Part shown: piece after piece, positions 19,194-32,400 of the stretch
How positions within the stretch are numbered: position 1 is the stretch's first letter
Layout of the letters: each line of letters starts with the position of its first letter
Translations under genes and position numbers: made by a program
Assembly (NCBI RefSeq): GCF_964340395.1
Contig: NC_135567.1
Coordinates: forward strand, 10,654,484 to 10,686,983
DNA length: 32,500 bases
Direction: 5' to 3'
Source of the DNA: Glandiceps talaboti
Taxonomy: Eukaryota > Hemichordata > Enteropneusta > Spengelidae
The notes under the pieces: model-generated
What the model was told of the DNA's origin: nothing
Seen by the model: only the letters and a program-made list of their open reading frames with translations
Database searches by the model: none

Positions 19194-19569
19194 AACGCAG
19201 ACTGTCGTCTGCAACGGTGGACACATTTCATGACGTCACATTCATGACGTCAGAATTCACACCACTGCTTGTTGTGCATTTCATTTTCTCAATGTATAGG
19301 GCAACATGAATTAAAGGCCCTTGCTGTGGATGTAAAGACACCTTTAACACATTTTACTCCTGTATTTTCCAAATCTTGTCATATATTTTGTTGCAAAAAT
19401 ATAAATTTTGGGAGACGTTCTATTATTGTTCTCGTAAAGAAACAGTGCAAATTTTTAAAGTGGTTTTACGACGATGACGTTCTCATTTCATAAACTTCTC
19501 AATTATGAAATATTTTTTCCCGCCAAAATTATAGTCAGAATTATATGAAGGTAATTTTCACTTTTTAAC

Positions 19570-19575
19570 AATAAA
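19570..19575 (+). terminator. Likely polyadenylation signal of gene A
   Basis: AATAAA, about 380 bases after the gene A stop codon, in AT-rich DNA. It is the first canonical hexamer downstream. An ATTAAA variant occurs nearer the stop (about 19312), so 3' ends could vary. Confidence 0.45.
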
Positions 19576-21086
19576 ACAAATTTACTTTATTTTGGACTGA
19601 ACTCACAGACGATGTCCTAACTTACAATTGTAAAATTATGCCAAAAGTTTGGTAAAAATCGATCAACTCTAAATTCCCACCAAAATATTGCTCAGAATGA
19701 TGTACAGCAAATGTTGACTTTTAAATTTTTTTGTGTGTTTCAAATGAATTGCATTTTAGAGTGATATCACAAACAATGTCGATGTCAAAGTGTTCATGAA
19801 AATCTATGCACTTTATTATTGTACAAAAATACCCTGAAATAGTTTGATACTCAGGCCCATGATTTTTATGCGGGGTGGGGGAGAGAGATAGGGGGAGGGG
19901 GTTGTAAAGTGAGTAAGAAATCTGAGTCTACAAGTCATTTAAAATGTTTAAATAATCGTTAGAATGAAATTTATAAAATGGCCGTTTAGCAGAATTATAA
20001 TTTTAAACATGCTGTCGTCATGGCGGGTCCTTCTATCTTTCTCGACTAGAGCTTTACGCCACAGTTTGTAAAAAAATATATCATGAGGCCTAGAAAAGAT
20101 AATTGTTTGGTTCCCGTTACCTGACCCAAACTAGCTTTTCACTGCCGACTCTAAACTTATTTTTACTTATTCGAGAAAAAAAATAAAATCTCACGAGAAA
20201 TAGTGGATGCGGAAACTGCCATCAACTTAAAAAGACAGTATAAAACTATTCTTCCCTCTGTAATGGCTGTACATCTGATAGGAAGAAATAAACAACACAG
20301 ATGCCATTTGGTAAACAATGGAAAACCTGAACTAGACATTCACACGGCAAAAAAAAAACATAATAAAATAAAATAAAAAATCTACCTACCCCTCCCATTC
20401 TAAAATTGAGCGTAACTGGAAGCACACAATTTTTTTATTTGGCCTGATAAGAACACAGAGCGATTATTTTGTAAGCTGACGTGAAAACTTTGTTAGTGTT
20501 ATGCAATTATTAGTTGTTTTTTGACCAACATGATGAAATTATTTTCTTGACTAGACTCTATTCTTTCTGTCAGAACTCTTTTCCTAGAATTAGTGTACAT
20601 GGACTTTCCATGAGATATAGAAATATCAAAACATCAATATTGGGCGCCCTCAACGACGAATCTTAGTTAGGTTGTCTGCTGTATCATCCCCAAGCTCTGA
20701 TATACATTGATATGACAAATTCAAAATTCGATATGATAAACGCAATAAGCGTCCAACTTAAGATATTCGATCAAGGGAAATTTGAATCAACCAACCGATT
20801 TTTTTTCCAAAATAATTTTGAATAAGATAAATTTGACTAATCTTATGTTGTTAGTGACTTCTAGTATTTCTACTGCTAGTTTACTAACACTATTTTTTTT
20901 TGCTATTCATAAAATATTGTGTATATTTTCGCTGCAGTTTTGTATTGTCGTATTCACAAGTTCCATTTTTTAATGGAACAATGTTTTTGCTGTTTTGTAA
21001 GAACACTTTTCATCTTTGTAATAAAAATCTGAAGTGTCACAGTGTGTGTATATTATTAAGATATGACAATATGCAGAGTAATTGGT

Positions 21087-21270
21087 ACCACCACCACCAT
21101 CACCACCACCACCACCACCACCACCACCACCACCACCACCACCGACAACAATCACAATAATACCATCACAACCAACAACAATGCATACATACATACATAC
21201 ATACATACATACATACATACATACATACATACATACATACATACATACATACATACATACATACATACAT
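21087..21270. repeat. (CAC)n and (CATA)n microsatellites
   Basis: CAC units 21087-21143, a CAACAA-rich linker, then CATA units 21184-21270. Confidence 0.95.
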
Positions 21271-21420
21271 TTTCTGTCTTTCAAATACTGCCAACTATAA
21301 TATTCAATATGGTAATCTGTTACCTTGCTTTAAACCTTAACACAAGATTTAAATACTATGATCTAAATAAAAAAAAAGATAGTCTAATCATCTGATAGTC
21401 GAAGCTAATCGATAGTTTGT

Positions 21421-21769
21421 AATATTAGTACAGGACCCCCTATGTGTTGATGTATTAGTAAAGGACCCCCTATGAGTTGATGTATTAGTACAGGACCCCC
21501 TATGTGTTGATGTATTAGTAAAGGACCCCCTATGAGTTGATTTATTAGTAAAGGACCCTCTATGAGTTGATGTATTAGTAAAGGACCCCCTGTGAGTTGA
21601 TGTATTAGTACAGGACCCCTATGTGTTGATGTATTAGTAAAGGACCCCCTATGAGTTGATTTATTAGTAAAGGACCCTCTATGAGTTGATGTATTAGTAA
21701 AGGACCCCCTATGAGTTGATTTATTAGTAAAGGACCCCCTATGAGTTGATGTATTAGTAAAGGACCCCA
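21421..21769. repeat. 30-bp minisatellite, about 12 copies
   Basis: ATTAGTA recurs at 21424 and then every 29-30 bases to 21752. Units alternate between subtypes (ACAGG/AAAGG; TATGTG/TATGAG; TGTATTAG/TTTATTAG), suggesting duplication of multi-unit blocks. It gives a periodic minus-strand open frame that is not a gene. Confidence 0.95.
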
Positions 21770-22081
21770 TTTTGAAGCTGTAATATATTATCTCAATATC
21801 TTCACTTTGTACATATTAATTGTCAGATGTATCTACATAAATATAGTCATGTCTTGTAAGTAGGTGCTGACGTGATACATTGATGAGTAGTGTAAGAATT
21901 CGGCTGACCTTATAATGGACCAGATTTCGCTCCCACATTTTGAAGGAATACAAGTACAGAACAGGATGAAGGAAAATCGATTTGAAATATATCATAAATA
22001 TGGTATAATTCTTATTACAGTAACCCAATTCTCAAAATGAACTGAAATGGAAACAATTCTATATTCTTTTATATTAACTAG

Positions 22082-22362
22082 GTACGGATTGTTTGCAAAC
22101 TATCAACGAGTGTTCGTCATCTCCCTGTGTCCATGGCACGTGTATTGATGACGTAAGCAATTACACCTGTCAATGTTTTGAGGGATTTACCGGCAGTTTT
22201 TGTGCCGTCAATATTGATGATTGCGTCACACACCTGTGTGTTAATGGAACCTGTGTAGACATGGTTGCCAACTATACTTGTGAATGTGATGACGGTTTCC
22301 AGGGCAACTACTGTGACGTCAAGATGTATTTTACAAAAGACTGTAATTTCTGGAAACCATGA
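22082..22362 (+). CDS. Orphan exon with two EGF repeats and a stop
   Basis: After a T-rich stretch ending in TTAACTAG, an open phase 1 exon reads TDCLQTINECSSSPC, then two complete six-cysteine EGF repeats, then about 12 residues (MYFTKDCNFWKP) and TGA at 22360-22362. AATAAA follows at 22442. The lead-in T-D-C would complete an EGF whose preceding exon ended ...G-Y-T-G in phase 1, as gene A exon 7 does. The second repeat closely resembles EGF 1 of gene B (LCxNGTC ... DGFQGxYC). It could be an alternative secreted-isoform end exon, or the relic of a third DSL gene. No start codon, signal peptide or DSL is visible next to it. Confidence 0.55.
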
Positions 22363-22638
22363 CGACAGGAATACTTTGACGTAAGACGTGTTATTTCACG
22401 CGATGTGGAAGTTCATATGAAATATACTTGGCGCCATTTAAAATAAATATTACTGATATTTTTGTGTATATATTACATGTTTATTGAAGTTTGTTTTTGG
22501 AATGAACAGCTTGTTAAATTATCTTCTAGTCTGTGTTATTTAATTTAGGATCGCCCCGTTGTTTGGCAATTTTATATTTTTTACTCTAAATGTTTTTGAA
22601 TTTTTTACAGGAAAAATGTTTTTTTTTTCAACTTCATG

Positions 22639-22916
<278 letters not shown>

Positions 22917-23073
22917 ATACCAAAATAGACTTGAAGAGATGAATTAGTTCAAAATTCGGCCTTACTTACAATCTATATATATATGTGTATGTATATATAT
23001 ATACTCCGCTCTGCGTGCAGTTGTATCGAGCACTGTGCTACGGATAAATCTTACCACGCTTACCACTGACTTG

Positions 23074-23475
<402 letters not shown>

Positions 23476-24639
23476 CAATAAAGTATATGAAATGCAAATA
23501 AACAAAAACCCAAATACATAAATGACGATGTGGCTATTTCATTAATGTGTACACGTATGTGTTCACGTCCTTTCATATATATTTGTATGCGATAAATAAT
23601 GGTTTCGAGTTTGTACTATAGTGCAAATTCCTATAGAATGAGCACTTACTGATACAAATAATATCTGTTACACACATAATGATATGCATGAGTATGCAAA
23701 TATTACTGAACCATGGAATCTTTCTCAGTGAACTTTTACCACTTGAGCCCCGATTAAATTTTAGCAAAATAATTATTCAAATATCCATTATTGAACAAAC
23801 TTATTGGTATTCAAGAGAACTAACCAATATAATAATGATCATGTATATTCCCAGAGATTGGGTTTCATTTTTGGAGATATACTTTTTTGCCTAAAATTGG
23901 CTCAAATTAAATATGGGGGTAGGGTTATAAGTTGTCACTTTACACCCTTACTGAAACAATATGAGTGTGACCCCCTCACCCAGATGTGAAAATGTTTTAT
24001 GTTGATGGACTATCTTGAAAAAGGCAGATTTGGTCAACTTTGCCGAAATAAAAGACGTCAAAATGTGAATGATTTGGACGTTACTGAGTGGAGAATGTAT
24101 TTCAAAGGTCAATGCCCTTGGCGTTTAGAGGACTGAAGTGACGTCATACTGGGAACACTGCGCATGTCATTTTCTAATTTAGATTGTGTATCTTATCCCA
24201 TCAAACTATCTTTACTATATCATTACCTACTTGTAATCGTACACTTAAGGTGATCTAATGAAGTGTATCTTCTTCACTGTCTCTATGTAGGAACACTTGA
24301 CAAAAAAGTGTTCAAACGTTGTCTAGGAAACGGTAAAGAATCACACCTCTACTTGACATAGCAGAACATTCGGTAAAGCATTTCCAAAGTGACAAATATT
24401 AAGCATAGGTTTTAATCCCCTCTATTACTTAACGATTTTCAAGTGTGCAAAACAATACCCCAGATGTTTACGATTTGGGATTCCAGTTCATTTCATATAC
24501 ATGTGTTGCCGTTAAGTTGTTGAGGAATAATCCAAACTTCGCTTTGAAGACTCGTTTACATACATGGTATATTGGAACGGGAGATTATCAACTTCTTTCC
24601 GATCGAAATTATCTGCGCGTTCGTCATTGTAACAAAAAA

Positions 24640-24705
24640 ATGTTCCATCGAAACGAAAACGGTTGTATCGTCAGCGTTGCCCTCGTTATACTATGCAGTC
24701 TACAG
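24640..24705 (+). CDS. Gene B exon 1: signal peptide
   Basis: Twenty-two codons with a hydrophobic core ([13 protein letters not shown]), then donor GTACGA in phase 0, the same phase as gene A exon 1. The frame is open upstream to about 24445, but the ATG at 24640 gives a normal signal peptide length. An earlier ATG in frame would put a long non-hydrophobic stretch ahead of it. Confidence 0.7.
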
Positions 24706-24715
24706 GTACGAGATT

Positions 24716-24781
<66 letters not shown>

Positions 24782-26269
24782 TAGTTACTCAGTCATAACT
24801 ATTGTAGATTATTGCAACACTTCGTACAGTTAAAATGATATTGGTTTGGTGTTTTACTAATGGGACTTTGTACGTTTTTGACACAAGGATGTGCATATTT
24901 CAACTCTAGACTACAAGATACAAGATACAAGAAAACTTTATTATCTCACGTAGAGAAATTACGGTGACGTGGATCCATACATTAAACACTTATTAAAATA
25001 AAGATACAATAAATACAAAATAAAATGTACACACTGTTAATGTCTTTAAAAGAAATATGATGTTTGACCTCTGTAGGTCAGATAAAATGATAAAAAACAA
25101 AGCAATGCAGAGCAGATAACAATAACAGACACACAATAAACACAGCAGGATCCTTTGCACACTGGACAGTGATAAGCATTGCTATTCTTTCACAGTACAG
25201 TAAAACAGGCTTATAATGAACATATGGACGTGATGATTCTAATAGCTTCAATTGTTTATTTTCTAACTGATAATCAACCTACTTTTACATCCCCACTCAG
25301 TGTGCACGGCACTTATGCAATTGTTTCTTTTGAATTAGAAGTTGTCAGCGGGTGTGTAATGAAATGCTATGTTACATGAGTGAAACACCAAGCCAACATC
25401 GTTTTAGCTGTAAAAAGCATTCTTTGTATCGTTTGTTAGTTCACCGATGTTGTGTTGTATAACTTCGAGAAAAATGACAAAATATATACTGGGCTAACCC
25501 AGTTGATGACAATCGCACAGAATCGATGTGAAATCATGAACTCTTCAGAAAATACATCTGCTCCAAGTATTTAATGGCGTCAAACGTTTTAGAGTAACTC
25601 TTGAAGTCAGAAAAATATCATATTTATTAAATTTCTTATATTATTTTATATCGTAGCTGACCCGTGTAAGATGTGACATATATATCTCCATGTACGCGGT
25701 GTACCTCCGAACAAATGGTCTGTTGTTTGATGGTTCGTGTTGTGACGTAGTCTCTCCCTGTGGCGGCGACTGCGATCCATACTTGCTGATATGCCTGGAC
25801 GATATATCGGGGTAAGTAACTGTCACGTGATTATCACGTGGTTTCCCTTTGCCGGGTGCATATGGCATGATATTACAGAACCACATGTGAGGCAGTACCA
25901 GGGTGGCATATACTTAAGGGATATTTGCATGAGCGCTTGCGGTGATGTTTTCGGCCGTATTTTCACAAGCATTGCGAGTGAAGCTGGAAAAACAATGGTA
26001 CTTATGCAAATCAGTAAACTAACTTGCACTCACTCTATGTTGGCTTATGTCATAATTACAAGTCTATCAAAAACAGCAAATTCCGTTAAAAATATAAGAT
26101 ATTTCATTTATCTCAATGCCAAGTAAATAAACGGCTATGCCACATATTGAAAGTCGGGTGAGGCAACTTGACAACAAAATGTAACAGTTTGTAAGCATTC
26201 TCTCTCTCACTCTCTCTCCATCTCCCCCCCTCCCCCCTCTCTCTCTCTCTCTCATTCTCTCTCTCCTTC

Positions 26270-26309
<40 letters not shown>

Positions 26310-26351
26310 CCCCTCTCTCTCATTCTCTCTCTCCCTCCCCCCTCTCTCTCT

Positions 26352-26442
<91 letters not shown>

Positions 26443-29400
26443 CTTCTCTCTCTTGGCAAACACAGATCCATACCATTGCTGCCAGCTGATAATTGTTTAG
26501 ATTTCATAGACACGGGTCACATCTATTCTGACAATGATAACTTCGAGTTTCCATCTCACATATCCGGAGGAGAAGACTTTCCACTATCATACGTCACACC
26601 GTCGACGTCATGGTCGGTAAGTAGCTAGACGTTTTCTTACCCAAAACTATAAAAGGATAATAACTGATTATGATAAGAAATGCTGCTACGTAGAATCTCA
26701 GACCGAGAAAGACGCCCAGGAGCTGTACTTTTTGATAGTATTTAAATCAAAATATATTTATTATGCTAACTCTCTCTTCCGGTTTTACTCCTACAACGTG
26801 TATTCTTTAATACTCAATTTGATTGGCTACTATGACTTTGAGTAATCAAGATGATCAGTCCGTCGATGTGATTGGTTTTTGGACTGGTTTCTGTAACATA
26901 TCTACGATTTGATTGGCCGGGGCATACTGCAAGTACATTTGTTATTAAATTGGACTTGGCAAAATGTATATAACTTTTGATTTGATTGGCCAGAGCAAGG
27001 TTTAAATAAAGTTACTGATTTGATTGGCTGTAGGGCACTGTCTATGTCAAAGTAGAAGGTTACGATTATGATAATTATGGCGACGATCTGATTGATTACT
27101 TTCTTGGGGATATTGAGCAATCACCGGCAAGGAACAAAGAAAACTCATCCTACGTCACACATCGACTAGCTGGTTACTTTGATCCCATGTAAGTGCTAAT
27201 TATAGTATATAAAACTTTATGAACATTACCCATTTATGTACAGCCTGTTTACTGCACTGTTGAGATACATCATTAGCTGGTTGTACCTCCTAGCCCTATA
27301 GCCAGTTTACTGTGCCGTCGAGTTACATCGTTAGCTGGTTGTACCTCCTAGCCCTCATAGCCTGTTTACTGTGCCGTCGAGTTACATCATTAGCTGATTG
27401 TACCTCCTAGCCTTTTTACTGTGCCGTCGAGTTACATCATTAGCTGATTGTACCTCCTAGCCCTATAGCCTGTTTACTGTGCCGTCGAGTTACATCATTA
27501 GCTGGTTGTACATCCTAGTCCCCATAGCCTGTTTACTGTGTTGTCGAGATACATCATTAGCTGGTTGTACCTCCTAGCCCCCATAGCCTGTTTACTGTGC
27601 CGTCGAGATACATCATTAGCTGGTTGTACATCCTAGCCCCCATAGCCTGTTTACTGTGTTGTCAAGATACATCATTAGCTGGTTGTACCTCCTAGCCCCC
27701 ATAGCCTGTTTACTGTGCTGACAAAACAAAATCAAACCTATCATAGTGCAGTGAATCTAAACAGGCTAATTGATGTATTTTATTGGTGGTTCTATTTTTG
27801 ATATGACGTGAAAATAACCGTCACGTGTCTACAGTTCTATTCTGCATTTGCATGTTTATCTAACTACATCTACCTACATGTCTATTTCTATTTGCATGTC
27901 TATCTACCTGGTATTATAGTTTATCATTTTTGTCACTATAATTAATATTTTAAATGTTATTTGGTTTTAAGCCATCGTTACTTGGACATTGCCTTGTCTG
28001 TGTACTGTACTGATAACTACTATGGTGTAGACTGTTCGGTGTATTGCGTTGCCAATGACAACGACTTGGATGGACACTATACGTGCGATGACATCACAGG
28101 GGAGAAGATATGTTTCCCTGGTTACACAGGTAAAGAAAACAAAATCAAACCTATCATAGTGCAATGAATCTAAAAAAACAATGTATATAATACTCTCCGG
28201 GATAGATGATTAAATTATTTCGTTTTAAAAATATCGTCGCTTCCTTCAATTTTATCATACGATGTTAAAGGAATTAATGCATAGAGTAACAGGGCATTTT
28301 TAACTTCGTATGCCCATCAGAAATGAAAGTCTCAATTTATAGCTGCTACTTTTTTCAAGAAAATGTTCACCAAAATAGGAAAAAATAGGAAAAACACAAT
28401 AGATCATCAGGCAACATTTTTGAAAAGCAAAAACAACCTCGAATATAATTAATTGACGACCTCCCTGAAAACAAGATGGTGCGTTCTTGATGTATGCAAT
28501 ATTCCAAACTGACCAGGGAATGCTTTCTACAGCCCATTTTTAGTTGAATCCAGTTTGATTTCTTTCCTTTTCTAAATGGTCACTGAGGAACATTCGAGTA
28601 TTAAAACTTGTGTTCGAGATACGCAAGATTAGAATGTTAGTACATTGGAATTTAAAAGTACTTATTTGTTATTTTGTGTTTTGTGTTTTGGCACATGGAT
28701 TATGGTTTTTGTTGAAAAATAAAATTTTTATTCTGGATTTATGTGATGTACATACAGGTGACAGTTGTCAAGAAAACATTGACGAATGCGCAACCAATCT
28801 TTGTATCAATGGAACATGTATTGATGGCATCGGCTATTACAACTGTAGTTGCTTGGATGGCTTCCAAGGAACATACTGTGATGAAGACATCAATGAATGT
28901 GACATCATCAGTCCCTGTGTAAACAGTACATGTGACGTCATCAGCCCCTGTGTGTATGGTACATGTATAAATGAAGTTGGTGGATATCGTTGTGTCTGTC
29001 AAATTGGTTATGAGGGTGAGAGCTGTGAAATCAATGTTAATGATTGCATCAACAATACATGTATCCATGGCAACTGTGTCGATGGGATCAATAATTATAC
29101 ATGTGATTGTTTTGATGGGTATGAAGGGGTCAACTGCAGCATCAACATCAACGACTGCATCAGTAAACCTTGCATCCATGGGACTTGTATCGATTTAGTT
29201 GCAAACTACACATGTATATGTGATGAGGGTTACCATGGTTACGACTGTGCTATTGAGGTAAATGAGTGTGATTCAAATCCATGTATTCATGGTATTTGCA
29301 TCGATCATGTCGGACATTATGTATGTAATTGTTCTGACGGCTTTGACGATATAAACTGTGACACGAACATTGACGAGTGTTTGTCTAGTCCGTGTTACAA

Positions 29401-32400
29401 CAACGCGACGTGTATTGACGGTATTGCGAATTATACATGTGACTGCAGTCCTGGATTTGAAGGCTATCATTGTGACGTCAACGTGAACGAGTGCGCATCA
29501 AATCCATGCAGCAATGGCGCCACCTGCGTGGATGATGTTGCGCAGTATACATGCGCATGCGTAGACGGATACACGGGTACACATTGTGAAATGAACATTA
29601 ATGAATGTACTTCCGACCCTTGTGTAAATGGGGTATGTGTTGATGAAATTGACATGTATCATTGTCAATGTCATAGTGGTTTCCAAGGAGACCACTGTGA
29701 ACTTGAAATTAATGAGTGTTTCTCAAATCCTTGTATCCATGGCAACTGTGTGGACGCCATTGCTGAATATCAATGTGAATGTAATAATGGATATACTGGA
29801 ATAAATTGTGACATTGACTTTGACGAGTGTCAATCAAATCCGTGTCTCCATGGCAACTGTGTTGATGCAATCGCTGAATACCAATGTCTGTGTGATAGTG
29901 GATATACAGGGACAAATTGTGACATTGACTTTGACGAGTGTCAATCAAATCCTTGTATCCATGGCAACTGTGTGGATGCCATTGATAGCTACCAATGCCT
30001 GTGTGAAAATGGATATATAGGAGCAAATTGTGACATTGACTTTGACGAATGCCTATCAAATCCTTGTATCCATGGCAACTGTGTGGATGCCATTGATAGC
30101 TACCAATGCCTGTGTGAAAATGGATATGTAGGAGCAAATTGTGACATTGACTTTGACGAATGCCTATCAAATCCTTGTATCCATGGCAACTGTGTGGATG
30201 CCATTGATAGCTACCAATGCCTGTGTGAAAATGGATATGTAGGAGGAAATTGTGACATTGACTTTGACGAATGCCTATCAAATCCTTGTATCCATGGCAA
30301 CTGTGTGGACGCCATTACTGAATATCAATGTGAATGCAATAATGGATACACTGGAATAAACTGTGACATTGACTTTGACGAGTGTCAATCAAACCCATGT
30401 GTGAATGGATTATGTGACGATAGCATCAATGGATTTGTTTGTGAATGTTTTATCGGGTATGCTGGCGTATTTTGTGATGTACTATCTCCTACCTCTACTT
30501 CACCAACGACGGTTTCACCCTGTCATAGTCACCCCTGCCTACATAATGGAACATGCCATCAAACTGAAAAGGAGTTCATCTGTGACTGCCTACCTGGTTT
30601 CGATGGTAACAACTGTCAATATGATATTGACGAATGCAAAAGTTCCCCCTGCCAAAATGGTGGCACATGCCTCGATCTGAGCAATAGCTATGTTTGCGCA
30701 TGTGTACCAGGTTACTCTGGCAATAATTGTGAATTTGACATTGATGAATGTTTGAGTCAACCTTGTCAAAATAATGGCACATGCATCGACCTCGTGAATG
30801 GATACTCCTGCGCATGTGTACTGGGCATCCAGGGTGAAAACTGTGAAACGGATATTAATGAATGTAACAGTAATCCATGCCAACATGGCGGTAAGTGTAG
30901 TGACCGTATGAATTCTTACAAATGTGAGTGTATTGATGGTTACCATGGAGATCAGTGTGAACTTGAACTTGATGAGTGCATCAGTGAACCCTGTCAGAAC
31001 CATGGGATATGCAATGACGTCATCAATGGTTATACATGCACATGCGCAGGTGGTTATTCAGGACTGAATTGTGAATATGAAGAACGTAAAGTTTGCGAGA
31101 GCCAACCATGCAAAAATGGTGGCACCTGCCAAGATGCGAATAGTGGGAACTATTCATGCATTTGTAGTATCGGATTCACTGGAAATAATTGTGAATCACA
31201 AATTTGTGAGGATAGCACCTGTGAAGCAACCAGTAGTAATATTGGACTTATCATTGGATTAACAGTAACAGCTGGTGTTATTTTGATTACTGGATCTTCT
31301 GTGGTGTTGCTTTTTGTTTTGAAACCATTCAAAAAAATGAAAGTGTAAGTAATATTAAAACTCCTAAGAGCTTATTTCTTTCAGGTAAATAGTCACGAAT
31401 ACCCAGTGTGCATCAAATAAGTAATCTATCTGCTAAGACCCATCATGCAACGGTGTATCAGTGAAACCACAATAGAGGTGTACAAGAGTTTCAATTTGGT
31501 GTTTCTTGGCAACCGAGCGAAAATTATGTGATGTGAAATCATGTAATGATTCTAGAAATGAAACCTTTTGTTATCCTGTCGTAGTGGACGTCATTTCTTA
31601 ACAATTATTTCGCCAGATTTCAGACGAGGCCAGATTGAGCAAATACAGGGTTGGTCGGGTCCTTAGAAACATCGAGCGAAAAGTGCCCATGGACGTCAAT
31701 TTATGTTAATAGTTATCATAATACATGTACACCGACCTACTCCCACAATGCAGCGTACGTCTACCCAAAGCTGGTTAAGATCCGATGTAGTGTACACAGC
31801 ACGATGTCTTTTTGGCTGTTACATTTACTGTCGTTTGTTCCATACATATGACATAATACCATACGATTTCCCGTGAGCCACACAAGAGCACTGAGTGAAT
31901 TCACTCAATAAATTAGAATGCTTAATGCGCCGAAAAGTATGGGTACAGTACTCTATTTGGAAAGAGCTCAAACACACAGTGCAGACAACGATGTTATCAT
32001 TATTGTTTGGTGGTTCTCTTTCTTTCAATTTGAAAATTGAGTGTTATATTGTAAGACGGATTCTGGTTGTAAGTACGAGATTGGGTTCGAGAAAATCTAA
32101 TGGTAATTGTGTCAGATGTATGTAGCAGTGCCCACACAAAAGAACAAACGACAGTAAATGTAATAGCCAATAAGAAATTGCGCCGTGTACACTACATCAG
32201 ATTTTAATCAACCCAATGTAAAGGTTTGCATGCGCTACTCATGGGGATTTTTGGCAACCGATCGCACCCTAGGTGTTTTTAGCATTTAGTCTTTGTTCCA
32301 TAAAATCACTAACAATGACAGAGTTCAACATATATATCCATCATTTGACGATGGAAATGTAATTTCAAATGTAATAAAGACAAAACGTAACAACATAACG

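Larger units (their letters stand above)
19194..22081. other. Gene A 3' UTR and intergenic DNA
   Basis: AT-rich, with no gene I can support before the orphan exon. It contains the AATAAA at 19570, a (CAC)n run (21087-21143), (CATA)n (21184-21270) and a 30-bp minisatellite. Confidence 0.6.

Noticed and set aside
4092-20660. Recurring GAGGGCGC / GCGCCCTC words (near 4095, 4340, 10385, 16162, 20643), resembling part of a CTCF site
   Set aside because: Only the short core is shared. The flanking CCA-type half of the consensus is absent at each place.
21082-21300. Poly-His, poly-Thr, poly-Pro or poly-Gly frames
   Set aside because: A (CAC)n run read in different frames.
21405-21770. 121-codon minus-strand frame with a 10-residue period
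   Set aside because: Produced by the 30-bp minisatellite.
26067-26513. Arg/Glu-rich minus-strand frames
   Set aside because: A (GA)n read of the CT array. Not a coiled-coil gene.
28610-28757. Hydrophobic N-terminal extension of gene B exon 6, suggesting a separate gene start
   Set aside because: A clear acceptor at 28757 and the exact continuation of the DSL domain (sixth cysteine) show this is intron. An alternative start here would give a protein without DSL and is not needed.
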